The notes below the pieces were generated by a model. That model did not search any database and was not told the DNA's origin. It worked only from the letters and a program-made list of their open reading frames with translations. From Aliikangiella sp. G2MR2-5 (GTDB taxonomy: Bacteria; Pseudomonadota; Gammaproteobacteria; Enterobacterales; Kangiellaceae): a stretch of DNA of 64,000 nt. The position numbers were made by a program, and so were the translations under genes. The stretch is from assembly GCF_015687155.1 (NCBI RefSeq), contig NZ_JADPQF010000001.1, positions 186,001 to 250,000 of the forward strand. The letters are read 5' to 3'. This document shows positions 63,371-64,000 of the stretch, piece by piece. How positions within the stretch are numbered: the stretch's first letter is position 1; every line of letters begins with the position of its first letter.

Positions 63371-64000
63371 ATGGTTACCAAAGCAAAATCAGAGAACCCT
63401 ATACGTCCAATGAAAAATGTCGCCAACTATTCTTCATGGAATATTCCATCACTTCAAGCTGGAGACGCGCCGAGTTTTTTCCAACCGGTTGATGAGGAAG
63501 AAGAGGAAATTATTGACGAAGAAGAGCTGGCTAGACAGCTTGAGGAAGAGCGTAAGGCGGTTATTGAAGAAGCCCGGAAAGAAGGGTTTCAGCTCGGTAG
63601 AGAAGAGGGATTAAGAGCCGCACAGGAAGAGGTTGCATTGCAGCTTGATTTAATGGCGGTAATTGGGGCCCAATTAAATGAACCTTTGAAAGTGTGTAAA
63701 GAACAATCTGAACAGGCTCTTTTAAAGCTTGCATTTGCTGTTGCTAAACAGATTGTAAGAAGAGAGCTCACTCAGGACCCCACTCAGCTTATCGCTATTA
63801 TCAGAGAAGCGCTGAAGTTACTCCCCGTAGGAGCCAAAGGCATAGAGATTTTGCTTCACCCTGAAGATGAAAAAGTTGTTTCAGGAGTTATGGCAAAAGC
63901 TGGTGAGGGAGAAAAGAGTTACTGGACGATTAAGAGTGATCCTTCAATTGAAAGAGGGAATTGTCGGGTGAATACCGATAACTCTACGGTTGATGCGTCT
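63371..64000 (+). CDS. fliH: Flagellar export ATPase regulator FliH, 5' part
   Basis: The first 210 codons; the frame is open at the right edge. An acidic, coiled-coil stretch (PVDEEEEEIIDEEELARQLEEERKAVIEEARKEGFQLGREEGLRAAQEE, about 38-90), with the GxxxG-like repeats of FliH, is followed by the globular part with LKLAFAVAKQIVRRELTQDPTQLIAIIREALKLLP. FliH holds the FliI ATPase and guides it to the export gate. 37 bases after fliG. Confidence 0.9.
   Translation, partial: MVTKAKSENPIRPMKNVANYSSWNIPSLQAGDAPSFFQPVDEEEEEIIDEEELARQLEEERKAVIEEARKEGFQLGREEGLRAAQEEVALQLDLMAVIGAQLNEPLKVCKEQSEQALLKLAFAVAKQIVRRELTQDPTQLIAIIREALKLLPVGAKGIEILLHPEDEKVVSGVMAKAGEGEKSYWTIKSDPSIERGNCRVNTDNSTVDAS

Overview
The window is a 64 kb piece of a gammaproteobacterial chromosome, moderately AT-rich and densely coded. 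The polar-flagellum gene order (flgN-flgM-flgA / cheV-cheR / flgB-L / fliT-fliS-fliD-flaG-flagellins / flrA / flrBC-fliEFGH), a MotY-type motor protein, an NhaC-type Na+/H+ antiporter and a pseudaminic acid cluster together suggest a motile, probably marine bacterium with a Na+-driven polar flagellum, in the Vibrio/Shewanella/Oceanospirillales part of the class. I cannot name the genus. No tRNA, rRNA, CRISPR array, transposase or phage gene was seen.

Layout. 1-3142: end of an amidohydrolase gene, an NhaC antiporter and an overlapping metallo-beta-lactamase-fold hydrolase. 3143-4297: a possible small RNA and a repeat-rich lipoprotein behind a sigma-54 promoter. 4416-7744: the divergent pair ppsR/ppsA. 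8021-13632: a very large hybrid sensor kinase, convergent with motY. 13896-25626: assimilatory nitrate/nitrite cluster (CysG-like protein, PP2C-kinase fusion, NarK-type transporter, nirD, nirB, siroheme methyltransferase, nitrate reductase), with NtrC-like sites and a sigma-54 promoter in the divergent centre. 25798-26415: rnt. 26528-41008: flagellar chaperones and regulators, cheV, cheR and the rod/hook operon flgB-L. 41033-46525: an acetyltransferase, then fliT, fliS, fliD, flaG and two flagellins on the minus strand. 46526-47398: unusual non-coding DNA. 47399-55559: a TPR glycosyltransferase-like protein and the pseB-C-F-G-H-I pathway plus a methyltransferase, the likely source of flagellin glycan. 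55780-64000: flrA, flrB, flrC, fliE, fliF, fliG and the first part of fliH.

Regulation can be partly read from the DNA. Well-matched sigma-54 promoters (GG-N10-GC) precede flgA, flgB, flrB, fliD, the 3536 lipoprotein, cobA and an apparently non-coding unit at 46814. Sigma-28 promoters (TAAA-N15-GCCGATAA type) precede both flagellins, fliD and motY. This fits the FlrA -> FlrBC -> FliA hierarchy of polar flagella.

The most unusual signal is between 45446 and 47024: nine short hairpins with different stems and nearly the same 7-nt loop (CTGAGAA on the plus strand, TTCTCAG on the minus strand). Six lie in the 5' leaders of the two flagellin mRNAs. Three lie in the opposite sense inside a roughly 237-nt unit that runs from a sigma-54 promoter to an intrinsic terminator and has no convincing gene. 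The loops of that RNA would be complementary to the flagellin leader loops, so it is a candidate trans-acting regulatory RNA of flagellin expression.
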